Shown: piece by piece, positions 1 to 7,957 of the stretch | Numbering within the stretch: the stretch's first letter is position 1 | Layout: each line of letters starts with the position of its first letter | DNA from: Flavobacteriales bacterium UBA1993 | Lineage (GTDB): Bacteria > Bacteroidota > Bacteroidia > Flavobacteriales_G > Salibacteraceae | Assembly (NCBI GenBank): GCA_002336485.1 | Contig: DDCZ01000002.1 | Span: 1 to 50,880, forward strand | Direction: 5' to 3' | DNA length: 50,880 bases | Notes under the pieces: model-generated | The model's database searches: none | The model's input: the letters and a program-made list of their open reading frames with translations, nothing else | Told to the model about the DNA's origin: nothing | Program-made: the position numbers and the translations under genes

Positions 1-132
1 CTCCAAGGTGGAGGGTGTGTAGTGCATGGCAATTAACCGATGCAGCGTTTCTTTAAACAGTTTGTATTCCGCGCACTTAGAATTAGTTCCGAAGGCTCCA
101 ATCAATATGATAATGCAAACTAATTTTCTCAC
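1..132 (-). CDS. Possible truncated secreted protein (N-terminal part only)
   Basis: An open minus-strand frame runs from a GTG at 132 off the left edge with no stop. Its 44 visible residues begin MRKLVCIIILIGAFGTNS, which looks like a signal peptide (basic n-region, hydrophobic core), followed by a mixed polar region. An in-frame ATG at 177 would add 15 residues before the signal-like stretch, so the GTG is the better start. The family cannot be told from so short a piece. If real, it is divergent from the gene at 442, and the 300 bases between them would hold both promoters. Confidence 0.35.
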   Translation of the reverse strand, partial: MRKLVCIIILIGAFGTNSKCAEYKLFKETLHRLIAMHYTPSTLE

Positions 133-177
133 TTGCTGCCGCGCGAATCCTTTCGCGTTGTTGACAGTACACTTCAT

Positions 178-441
178 TCGCTTAATTTTTTCATGAATGA
201 TGCAATCTAGTCACTTTTGATGAAACCCGCTCGAGCGCTTCTCAGACGCGTGCCGATAGCTCCTCCTAAAATTCATTTCTTCTAAACCTAATCATATGCG
301 TCAGAGACACCCCCAAGTCTCAGGCCACACGTTTCGTACCCAAACTCATTCGAGACTCAAATGAATTTTCATACGATTGAGATTGGTTGTTAATTCCAAC
401 GACTTGTTACCTTTCGCCAACAATAGATTGACCCATTCGCC
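178..441. other. Intergenic region, no gene seen
   Basis: Neither strand has a convincing coding frame here. Several stops lie just upstream of the GTG at 442 in its frame (TAG at 424). It probably carries the promoter of the rightward unit that starts at 442, but I could not find a clean Bacteroidota -33/-7 pair (TTTG and TAnnTTTG). Confidence 0.4.
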
Positions 442-1710
442 GTGCACGATCAACACATTTTTGACATACAAGAATTCACTGCAAAGACTACCCATTCCCT
501 TAGATTCTACTCCTGCGAGAAGCTTCCTCAACCAATTATCGATCAGCTAATTCGCCTTCTGGAAAAGCGTATTAGCGTTGATTTGTTTGTTGGCGAAACT
601 ATTCCAGCAAATCGAACTTCTGAACCATTCTACTTCTACAAAGTTATTGGCCTTGGCCGCGATGGAGCTAATCTATATCGGGGAACTCAGTTTAGTGGGA
701 ACCGGTCAATAATATGCCAGCGCGACTTTGATCAAATTATTCGCATCGACACCGAAAGTCAGAGTGTTCAATTCTATTCGTCAAATGAAGAAGAGTACAA
801 GTCTTTTGCTGGATTGCTTGAGTTGAACACGTCTGTTGAAGACGGATTTAATCGCGAGTCGGGTGATATTAGTATTTCGTTTAGTGCAGAGAACAAGATT
901 TCTTTGAAAAACTCTAAAGTCTCTTTATCATGGTCCGTTCTGAATGCCGATGGAATAGAGATAGATGGACTTGGGGCGGTAATGAATTCAGGAACGGAGC
1001 AGTTTCTTATCACAGAGAATAGGATAATAAATCTATTCGCCCGGAATCAGCATTCTAAGAAAATCAAATCCATTTTTATTCCCGTAGTGGAAAGGCCGCA
1101 GATTTTTTACGATGTGCAATTCCTGAATCCAAGTTCGAACAAGTTTGTTTCACTTCCAGAGGAATCTGGAAGGGGTGTATTTGGGGTAAGTAAGGGAAAT
1201 AAGGTACGGGTGCTTTGGGAAGTGCGGAATGCCGAAAAGGTGAGGGTAGAACCTTCTGGGTCAGGTGATCATAAAGGCCAGGTGGAATTCTATCCAGATG
1301 GGCAGTATCAATTGGAGATTACTGCGAGCCTTCAAAATGCCAACGAATCAAAGCGTATCCTTATTCAGGAATTTCCTGTCCCTGTTTTTAGGGAAGCATT
1401 GGTTAAAGTCAACCCGAAGTTTAACACGAACGAGTTGTTTGAGATCGACGACGCTCGATTGCGTGCTTACCAGTTTTTAGAAAAGCGCGGGGCACTTAGC
1501 TATTCAAAAGTCTCAGACTTGTGGAATGTAGCTTCGAATTCCAGCGATCAAATTGAGGAAATGATAAAGGCACCCAATTTTAAACGCTTTTACGACGAAC
1601 ACAGCATTGAAAAATTGAATAAATCGATCGGGGAACGAATCAAAAGTTATTTTCGAAACGAACCTTCGGTCATTACCCTAATAAAATCCATGCAGAAGTA
1701 TTATGAATGA
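442..1710 (+). CDS. Hypothetical protein with Ig-like beta-sandwich repeats
   Basis: A 422-residue protein that I do not recognise as a named family. It begins at GTG 442: the frame is closed by TAG at 424 and the next in-frame ATG lies far inside. There is no signal peptide. Residues ~1-130 form an alpha/beta region. Two related segments at ~145-225 and ~225-320 look like Ig-like sandwiches, each with a W-x-V-x-N/R-A strand (LSWSVLNADGIEI; VLWEVRNAEKVRV) followed by a tyrosine- or phenylalanine-rich last strand. The last ~100 residues are charged and helical. The end overlaps the next gene by 8 bases, so the two are translationally coupled. Predicted cytoplasmic or cytoplasmic-face partner of the downstream DUF4407 membrane protein; this is inference from the coupling. 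Confidence 0.7.
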   Translation: MHDQHIFDIQEFTAKTTHSLRFYSCEKLPQPIIDQLIRLLEKRISVDLFVGETIPANRTSEPFYFYKVIGLGRDGANLYRGTQFSGNRSIICQRDFDQIIRIDTESQSVQFYSSNEEEYKSFAGLLELNTSVEDGFNRESGDISISFSAENKISLKNSKVSLSWSVLNADGIEIDGLGAVMNSGTEQFLITENRIINLFARNQHSKKIKSIFIPVVERPQIFYDVQFLNPSSNKFVSLPEESGRGVFGVSKGNKVRVLWEVRNAEKVRVEPSGSGDHKGQVEFYPDGQYQLEITASLQNANESKRILIQEFPVPVFREALVKVNPKFNTNELFEIDDARLRAYQFLEKRGALSYSKVSDLWNVASNSSDQIEEMIKAPNFKRFYDEHSIEKLNKSIGERIKSYFRNEPSVITLIKSMQKYYE

Positions 1711-2875
1711 GCAAAACGCAACCAGCGAAATTGGACCTGTATTGCGGTTTTTCCTTTTCTGCGCAGCAGCCGACCCAGATTTATTGGTGGACTGCCCAAA
1801 ATCTGAGCATCACAAGTACGCCGGCGTAGGCGCAACCGTGTTTTTTACTGGCTTGCTTGCATGTTTTTCGGGAGGCTATGCCATCTATACGGCCTTCGAC
1901 ACGGTTTGGCTCTCGATCGCCCTCGGCATCTTTTGGGGGGCGCTAATTTTTAATCTTGACCGCTTTTTGGTGTCAACCATGAAGAAGAGTCGAAATAAAA
2001 CCAAGGAACTGATTCAAATAGTTCCAAGACTTATTCTTGCGGTGTTGTTGGCCATTGTTATTTCTGTGCCGTTGGAACTGAAAATCTTCGAAGAGGAGAT
2101 CAACGAGAAGATGTTTTATTCTGAGGCTCAAAAAGTGGATCAGCTTGACTCACTTTATTCAGTGAGGATACAAACGCGTCAAACTCGAATAAGCGAAATA
2201 CGAGCCCGTATTGACGCGAAACAAGAAAACAGAGACCTGCTTTATAAGGAGTATATCTGCGAATGTGACGGAACATGCGGAACAGGAGCGAAGGGGCGAG
2301 GAACGGAATGCGAACGGAAGGAGAAACGGTACTTGCAAAGTGAGGCTGAGTTCAAAAAGGATAAGCTTGAGGCCGATGCCGAAATTGCGGAGATCAATAA
2401 GGTGAAGGAGTCTCTCGCACTTCAAAACATTCAAGAAAGAGCAGACCTTCGCGCCTCCATTGCTGATGGATTATTGGTGCGAATCAATGCCCTAGATGAC
2501 CTTCCATCTGGGCCTCAAATCGCCATCATTCTACTCCTGATTTCGATTGAAGTTGCTCCCATTTTGGTAAAACTACTATCTCCATATGGGCCATATGATC
2601 ATCTTTTGAAAACGGTAGAGTATGAATTCGAGATTAATGAAATCACCTCGATCAATATGCGTAACCAGCAATTAAACAATAAGCTCACTGTGATGGCGAG
2701 CATTGAACAAAGCAAAATTGAACAAGAGTTGATCAACAACGAGGGAGCAATGAACCTAATAGGGGAAGCTCACCTTGAACTGGTAAGAGACCAGCTTAAG
2801 ATCTGGCTTGATCAAGAAAAACGAAAGATTCGTGAGGGAGCAGAATCAGAGGGTGATTCAACGAATCAGGCCTAA
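1703..2875 (+). CDS. DUF4407 domain-containing membrane protein
   Basis: A 390-residue inner-membrane protein matching the DUF4407 family, whose function is unknown. The N-terminal block has three membrane helices (about residues 39-66, 68-90 and 104-125) with the family-like FNLDRFLV segment after helix 2. A long charged coiled-coil region (~130-260) follows, then a fourth helix (~272-292, IAIILLLISIEVAPILVKLL) and a charged C-terminal tail. The coiled coil is broken near residues 183-205 by a loop with four cysteines (CECDGTCGTG... and a later TECE), a possible metal or disulfide site. The start overlaps the preceding gene by 8 bases, and the next gene begins 9 bases after its stop. Confidence in the family is good; its link to the particle genes is inference from proximity and shared strand. 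Confidence 0.85.
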   Translation: MNEQNATSEIGPVLRFFLFCAAADPDLLVDCPKSEHHKYAGVGATVFFTGLLACFSGGYAIYTAFDTVWLSIALGIFWGALIFNLDRFLVSTMKKSRNKTKELIQIVPRLILAVLLAIVISVPLELKIFEEEINEKMFYSEAQKVDQLDSLYSVRIQTRQTRISEIRARIDAKQENRDLLYKEYICECDGTCGTGAKGRGTECERKEKRYLQSEAEFKKDKLEADAEIAEINKVKESLALQNIQERADLRASIADGLLVRINALDDLPSGPQIAIILLLISIEVAPILVKLLSPYGPYDHLLKTVEYEFEINEITSINMRNQQLNNKLTVMASIEQSKIEQELINNEGAMNLIGEAHLELVRDQLKIWLDQEKRKIREGAESEGDSTNQA

Positions 2876-2884
2876 TTCAAATTG

Positions 2885-4123
2885 ATGAAAAACTACTTGA
2901 ATTTAGTCGCGTTGGTGTTATTTGGGAGTTTCTGCTCAGCACAGTCTCCAATTGAACTTACGCGCACCTCGAACTTAAATTTTAAACTAGAGAAGAAGGA
3001 AGTACGTGCGTTTCTTGTTCTTGCCGACTCTACTGACATAATGGGCATACAAATCGGATCCAAGAGACCGGTTAATGTTTCAGTTAAAGATCCGAACGGG
3101 GCCATCAGAGCGGGTAAAATGGTTGTTGGAAATAACTATTCTTGGATTGAATTCGGCGGCACAACAGGAGCATGGGAAATCACAATCGAGAATTTACTTT
3201 CATTTTCAAGAGCGGAAGTCAAGTTGGTCACGGCCATAACCAAAGCCAACTTCATATACGGGTCGGGTGAGAATAGAATCGATTCGATAATAAACGATCG
3301 TACAGTAGAAACCGTAACGAATGGTGTTTTTCGTGTAAAAAAAGCGAACCCGTTGAGCTTTCCCGTCAGTGCCTTAAAGGGAGATACATTGCTTATAGAC
3401 GTAATGCCAAAGTCTGGAAAGTGCCCTGAATTATCTGTTATGAATGACCTCGGCGAATGGGTGCACGCCAGCCTTAAGGCACGAGAGGAAAAGGTGGTTA
3501 CCATTCCTGTGCTAGCGGATGGGGCATACGAAATTGGCCTTATCGGTGCTAGTTTTTTTGGTGTTTTTCCAAGTCCCTTTAAGCAGGTGTTTGATATTGA
3601 AATTTCAAAAGTTTCTCCTAAGCGGTATGCCCAAACATTGGAGGAGGCGCCAATTGCTGGTCCAGAAATCGCGGTCGACACCATTTCAGAAGTGTATATG
3701 GATACGATCATATCCCTCGGAGCTACACGGGATGTAGTTCACACGAACGAGCATGTTTTGAAGATTCGCTTTCGCGACCCTGAGAGCATCCTATACTGGG
3801 TTATATCTTATGGCTCCGGTTCGGAATACCTGAATCAGATTAAGGTGCTAAATCAGACCCCGTATACTGATCCAATATCAGGATTAGCGATTGATCCATT
3901 GGAGGCCTACGCCTTAGGAAAACGAAAGTCGCTACCGCGATCCAAGGAAGGACCGGTGCAGTTCATTCTAAGTGAAGATATCGCAGCGGCACTTAGAGGT
4001 AAAAACTATGGAAAAGTAGAGGCCTTTTACGATGAAAGCCGAATCAAAATGGTAAACAAAAGCAAGAGTGTGGGGCAAAAGGCGCATGTCAAAGTTGTTT
4101 CCTATCGGACCATTGAGAAATGA
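2885..4123 (+). CDS. Secreted hypothetical beta-sandwich protein
   Basis: A 412-residue protein starting at ATG 2885; an adjacent in-frame TTG three bases earlier is less likely. Residues 1-20 (MKNYLNLVALVLFGSFCSAQ) form a clear signal peptide ending at an SxA-Q site. Two successive all-beta segments (~25-115 and ~125-240) resemble pre-peptidase C-terminal/jelly-roll domains: both contain a D-x-G-x-W or GTTGAWEITI type strand pair. The C-terminal third (~265-412) is a different alpha/beta region. No catalytic motif is visible. Third gene of the 442-4123 unit. Probably periplasmic or outer-envelope, possibly binding glycan or protein; the function is unknown. Confidence 0.7.
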   Translation: MKNYLNLVALVLFGSFCSAQSPIELTRTSNLNFKLEKKEVRAFLVLADSTDIMGIQIGSKRPVNVSVKDPNGAIRAGKMVVGNNYSWIEFGGTTGAWEITIENLLSFSRAEVKLVTAITKANFIYGSGENRIDSIINDRTVETVTNGVFRVKKANPLSFPVSALKGDTLLIDVMPKSGKCPELSVMNDLGEWVHASLKAREEKVVTIPVLADGAYEIGLIGASFFGVFPSPFKQVFDIEISKVSPKRYAQTLEEAPIAGPEIAVDTISEVYMDTIISLGATRDVVHTNEHVLKIRFRDPESILYWVISYGSGSEYLNQIKVLNQTPYTDPISGLAIDPLEAYALGKRKSLPRSKEGPVQFILSEDIAAALRGKNYGKVEAFYDESRIKMVNKSKSVGQKAHVKVVSYRTIEK

Positions 4124-4251
4124 TTATTGACTCTAAATCGACAACTACAAAAATCCTTTTTACCGCTTTTTTATCAACAATCCGTAGGATGATAGTTCCG
4201 ATTACGCTCTCGACATTTAATATTGAATACAATTGCATAAACTGCCTTTAA
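4124..4251. promoter_or_regulatory. Intergenic gap before the main injection-system operon
   Basis: This 128-base A/T-rich gap is the longest break anywhere between 442 and 37599. It precedes the GTG start at 4252 from which genes run with overlaps into the structural genes. It is therefore the most likely site of the main operon promoter. T-rich tracts occur near 4156-4172, but I could not define a convincing -33/-7 pair, so the assignment is positional. Confidence 0.3.
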
Positions 4252-6006
4252 GTGCCTTCTACCATTATTAGAATTTTAAAAATATGTAGCCTGATCCTAA
4301 TGTTGTTGGTCATTGCACCATTAGCTAATAGCCAAGGTGTAACGGACATTCGAAAAGGTATCTACGGCGCAAAGCGTCAGGTGATGAGGGAAGTAAATCG
4401 CTCAAAACGAGATGCAAATCAAATCAATCGACTTCTTAGCAACAAGAAGCGAGATGTTGATCCAGCATCTGATACTTCTGAGTATATCAAGTGGTCTATG
4501 CAGCCATATGTTCCGAACAGCGGCATGATACGGGACTATCAATACGTATATACATTCCTTCATGATGAACAGGAATACACATTCACAAAGGATCCAGATT
4601 TAAAAACGATTCAGTGGGACTCTGTGAACAATGAGTTCTATAAAAACATTGGTAAAGGAGAGAAACTGCAGGACGGGGTAGAAGTCATGGGATGGCACCC
4701 CTATTGGATGGGGGATAGTTACAAGAACTATCGTTATAAAATGCTTTCAATCGTGTCATTCTACTCCTATGACATCAACCCCAATACGGGTGGTCCTTCA
4801 AACCCAGATGTGCTTGATTCGTTGCGTTCTTCATCACTTCCTGATTCGGCAGCAAAGTATGGAACGAAGCTGTTTCTATCGGTTACCTCCTTTGGCAGGA
4901 AAAGCAATCGGAAATTCCTGAATGATGAGCAATCGCGTGAAATTTTCATCACGGAGGTACTCGGATTAATGGCCTCTCGAAAGGGTGCCTTTGCCGGAGT
5001 CGACTTAGACTTTGAAGAAATTGATTCAGCCGATGCACCAAAATTTACCGAATTTGTAAAGCAACTTAGCGCGCGATTAAGTGCAGCGGAGTATAAGCTC
5101 ATATTGAATGTTCCCTACTTCAATGAGCATAATGTGTTTGATTATAAAGCATTGGCCGGACATGTGTGGTATTTCAACATCATGGGCTACGATTTCAGTG
5201 GAGAACATTCTGCATACCCAGGATCTGTAGCGCCAATACATGCAGTGGCAACTCAACCAAGTTTGGAAACAGTAGTGAACGATTTTCTCAACCTGGAAAT
5301 TTCTGGACAGCAGATCATTCTATCGCTGCCATTATATGGGGTTACTTGGGACGTTACCAATCTCGAAAAAGGGGGTGGGTCAAGGTATGAATCATCTATG
5401 CCGTATTATATGATTCAATCGAAATATGGCGCTATTTACAACCCGTTTTATGACGCGTTAAGTGGAAGCTTTTTTTATGTCATAGAGGAAGAAGGAAAGC
5501 GAAAGATGTGTTGGTTCGAAAATGAGACAAGCCTGGATCTGAAGTTTAAATGGGCGCAGAGTAAAAATTTAAAAGGGATTGGGCTTTGGGCCTTGGGATA
5601 CGAGCAAAATTCAAATGCTATATGGAAATCGATAGAGGATAACTATGGATCTGAATTGGTGAAAATTGAACCCATTGATACAAAACTTGGTGGCCCCTTC
5701 GGTTTGGCCAAAGCAATTGTTGCTTACAAGCGAATGATCGGATTGAGCTTTTTGGTCCTAGCGGCATTTCTTGCCTTAGGATTTGCACTTTCATTGCGTG
5801 ATTGGCGGGTTAGGGAAGTCTTATTCCAAAGCCAAGGATTCCGATTTATTTATGGAGCGGTTTTCTTATTAGTGGCCATTGTAGGATTGCAGTGGTGGTG
5901 GAACAACGATGAGAATTGGTCTTTGATTGCTGGGCTGCTGGTTGGCGCTATTGGAGTTGCCATAATTAATATCATTTTTAATCGATACCGAGACGATCTA
6001 AGATGA
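4252..6006 (+). CDS. GH18-family glycoside hydrolase-like protein with C-terminal membrane anchor
   Basis: A 584-residue exported protein. GTG 4252 gives a signal peptide (about residues 1-28, ending near ANSQG). Residues ~140-470 form a glycoside hydrolase family 18 TIM barrel: GWHPYW at strand 1, the catalytic DxDxE motif intact as D251-L-D253-F-E255, a MGYD motif at 311-314, and the closing-strand tryptophan in GIGLWALGYE. Three hydrophobic helices follow at about 495-515, 531-550 and 556-577, so the barrel would be periplasmic and held at the inner membrane. GH18 enzymes cleave beta-1,4-GlcNAc bonds in chitin and, in spore enzymes such as YaaH/SleL, in peptidoglycan; which applies here is unknown. 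Its stop overlaps the next start (ATGA), and the chain of overlaps leads directly into the particle genes. A role in wall remodelling or particle release is inference. Confidence 0.85.
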   Translation: MPSTIIRILKICSLILMLLVIAPLANSQGVTDIRKGIYGAKRQVMREVNRSKRDANQINRLLSNKKRDVDPASDTSEYIKWSMQPYVPNSGMIRDYQYVYTFLHDEQEYTFTKDPDLKTIQWDSVNNEFYKNIGKGEKLQDGVEVMGWHPYWMGDSYKNYRYKMLSIVSFYSYDINPNTGGPSNPDVLDSLRSSSLPDSAAKYGTKLFLSVTSFGRKSNRKFLNDEQSREIFITEVLGLMASRKGAFAGVDLDFEEIDSADAPKFTEFVKQLSARLSAAEYKLILNVPYFNEHNVFDYKALAGHVWYFNIMGYDFSGEHSAYPGSVAPIHAVATQPSLETVVNDFLNLEISGQQIILSLPLYGVTWDVTNLEKGGGSRYESSMPYYMIQSKYGAIYNPFYDALSGSFFYVIEEEGKRKMCWFENETSLDLKFKWAQSKNLKGIGLWALGYEQNSNAIWKSIEDNYGSELVKIEPIDTKLGGPFGLAKAIVAYKRMIGLSFLVLAAFLALGFALSLRDWRVREVLFQSQGFRFIYGAVFLLVAIVGLQWWWNNDENWSLIAGLLVGAIGVAIINIIFNRYRDDLR

Positions 6007-6245
6007 AAACAGTAGCAAGAGAGTTAGTTTGGTTTTTTGTTGCGGTGTTGCTCGCTGTTCCAGTAGGATATTTGTTTGGATCGCTGTTGGAACTTCAGCC
6101 AGAAGGGGAAACAGCAACACCAGTCGAAAATATATTTGAAATGGAGTTGTTTATGATCGGTGCCATAATCGGTTTTGTATTAACGTATATAATGCGCGTG
6201 TTTATGTGGGCCATTAGCAAACACCTCGTCAACAAAGAATCATGA
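6003..6245 (+). CDS. Small two-helix membrane protein
   Basis: An 80-residue protein with two predicted membrane helices (about residues 6-27, LVWFFVAVLLAVPVGYLFGSLL, and 49-72) joined by a short acidic loop. It shares ATGA overlaps with both neighbours: its ATG overlaps the GH18 stop, and its own stop overlaps the start of the cap gene at 6242. Such double coupling implies equimolar or co-assembled products. The family is not recognised; it could be a partner of the membrane-anchored GH18 protein, a holin-like protein or an anchor. Size and topology alone cannot separate these. Confidence 0.7.
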   Translation: MKTVARELVWFFVAVLLAVPVGYLFGSLLELQPEGETATPVENIFEMELFMIGAIIGFVLTYIMRVFMWAISKHLVNKES

Positions 6246-6889
6246 TTCACAATTTACTTCCGACAATAGGAGCAGAATTAAACGATTATTTCAAATCGAA
6301 ATTTGACATTGATGAGGATCGAGTAATTGTCTCAAATTTGATTAATCAGGATGGCTCAATTGCCGTTGAGGGTAACAACAAGGTCGTTTTTCACTTGGTC
6401 AATATTGAAGAAGAAACTACTTTAAAGTCAAGCGCGGGAACATCATCATTTGGTGGAGGGTTTGGAGCCAGCGGAGGAAATATCAATGTGAATTTAACCG
6501 TGATGTTTTCGGCTTTCTTTACTGGAAAAAACTATGTTGAAGCGCTTAAGTTTCTATCCAGTGTTATCTATTTCTTTCAATCAAAGCCAGTATTCACCCA
6601 AAGCAACACCCCAGGCTTGTCCAGCAATATTGAAAAGGTTGTTTTCGATATTATTTCGCTTGAGCCGCGCGATTTAAACTCCATCTTTTCAATGATGGGG
6701 GCTAAGTACATGCCTTCGGTTATTTACAGAGTGCGCATGCTTACATTCTCCAGCGACAATATCGACGATGTGATACCAGCTATCTCTGGGATTGGGATTA
6801 ATGAGGACGAACGCTTAGATGCCCCAAATCCACAGGCTTTTAGACCTGGTGCGATCGTTAAAGATGCCTTAGATGGCGATAATAATTAA
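6242..6889 (+). CDS. DUF4255 tube terminator / cap protein of contractile injection system (Afp16-like)
   Basis: A 215-residue DUF4255 (Pvc16 N-terminal domain) protein. In eCIS particles such as Afp, Afp16 binds the end of the tube and sheath, terminates elongation and sets particle length together with the tape measure. The N-terminus (IHNLLPTIGAELNDYFKS) and the central strand-rich part with VVFHLVNIEEE and VNLTVMFSAFF are typical. A Ser/Gly-rich loop at ~62-80 (SSAGTSSFGGGFGASGG) is a flexible insertion. It is the first particle gene in the operon, upstream of the sheath, and is translationally coupled to the small membrane protein gene before it. Confidence 0.9.
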   Translation: MIHNLLPTIGAELNDYFKSKFDIDEDRVIVSNLINQDGSIAVEGNNKVVFHLVNIEEETTLKSSAGTSSFGGGFGASGGNINVNLTVMFSAFFTGKNYVEALKFLSSVIYFFQSKPVFTQSNTPGLSSNIEKVVFDIISLEPRDLNSIFSMMGAKYMPSVIYRVRMLTFSSDNIDDVIPAISGIGINEDERLDAPNPQAFRPGAIVKDALDGDNN

Positions 6890-6894
6890 GTGGG

Positions 6895-7932
6895 GTGATC
6901 ATCTACGAAAAACTATTCGAAGTCAAGATTTTTCATGCGTATTACAACGCGTACTCAGTAAGTGATTTTGAATTTGTTTTGCCCGCCTCAACCCATCGTT
7001 TTCTGTCGATGTATTCGTTGCTTTTTAAACCAACAGCTGAAGGGTTTGTAATACTCTACAAACGAGAAAAGGCTTCGCTGATTCAGAATCTGAAGGCTTC
7101 GATTCAATTCACCTTTTACTTGAAAATTAAGAATCGAAATATCGGAAATTTCACGCTTCTTGATTACGCGCTGAGTGCCGAAAAGTATTACTTCAGCAAC
7201 ACCGATTCAATGGAAAGAGTCGACTCAAAATCGAGTGAAAAAAAATCGATGCTTTTGCACCCCTTGGAATTCGTGAATTCGGCGGATGTTATCACCAGTA
7301 TTCAACCAAATTCCACACTTTCTAAAGCACTTGGAGGTTCCAATTTGGCTATAGAGAAAAACGGAGAAGAGATATTTCGAGATTCGGTGGCAGACTCTGC
7401 TACTGCTGCCGAGGTATTGGGGTCAGCGTATGGAGTGTATACATATTCCTCGGAAGAACGAATAGAAAGTTCGAGACTCTATTATTCACCGCCGACAGCT
7501 CCTGAAGTATTTGGGGTAATTGATTTGAATGTCGGAAATCAGGAAAAGATCCAATTTGATGACGTTCGAAATCAAGTTTATGAGGTTCGATTTTCAAATC
7601 GCCCTGTACATTGGACGTACTATTTCATTTCAAACGCCGGGCACGCGATTGAACAGATAGAAATTGCCTCAGGAAAAGTGCCATTATCCTTTTCTAAACC
7701 ACAGCAAGTTACCTTGGTCAATGGAAAAAAAGCCACGTGTGTAACCTCCGAAGAAGCGCTGCCATTAAAGAGTTCATATAATGGTGATAAGTTGTTCGCA
7801 ACTATTTCGATTTCTTCTTCCGAAATTTCGGAGAAAAGAATAAGATTGCCGCAGCCAGATGTGAAGAGGATAAAAGGCTCAAATTCGGATGGTACTCAGA
7901 AATATTTTTCTGAGATGTATGTATATGTTTAA
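6895..7932 (+). CDS. Conserved-position hypothetical protein between cap and sheath genes
   Basis: A 345-residue protein without signal peptide or membrane helix. GTG 6895 is the only plausible start, because TAA at 6883 closes the frame just upstream. Residues ~1-110 are rich in aromatic beta strands (FEVKIFHAYYNAY; ASIQFTFYLKI), and residues ~110-200 are low-complexity Ser/Thr/Glu-rich. Residues ~205-330 again form beta strands, including an F-S-N-R-P-V-H-W-T-Y-Y-F segment that looks like a sandwich domain. It lies 5 bases after the cap gene and 25 before the sheath. That position suggests a particle component (distal-end or collar) or assembly factor specific to this eCIS lineage. I cannot assign a family. 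Confidence 0.75.
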   Translation: MIIYEKLFEVKIFHAYYNAYSVSDFEFVLPASTHRFLSMYSLLFKPTAEGFVILYKREKASLIQNLKASIQFTFYLKIKNRNIGNFTLLDYALSAEKYYFSNTDSMERVDSKSSEKKSMLLHPLEFVNSADVITSIQPNSTLSKALGGSNLAIEKNGEEIFRDSVADSATAAEVLGSAYGVYTYSSEERIESSRLYYSPPTAPEVFGVIDLNVGNQEKIQFDDVRNQVYEVRFSNRPVHWTYYFISNAGHAIEQIEIASGKVPLSFSKPQQVTLVNGKKATCVTSEEALPLKSSYNGDKLFATISISSSEISEKRIRLPQPDVKRIKGSNSDGTQKYFSEMYVYV

Positions 7933-7957
7933 ATCAAGATTCAATAAATAAATAAGT

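Noticed and set aside
3136..3711. A 191-codon open frame on the minus strand
   Set aside because: Antisense to the secreted beta-sandwich protein gene, with no recognisable domain or spacing to neighbours.
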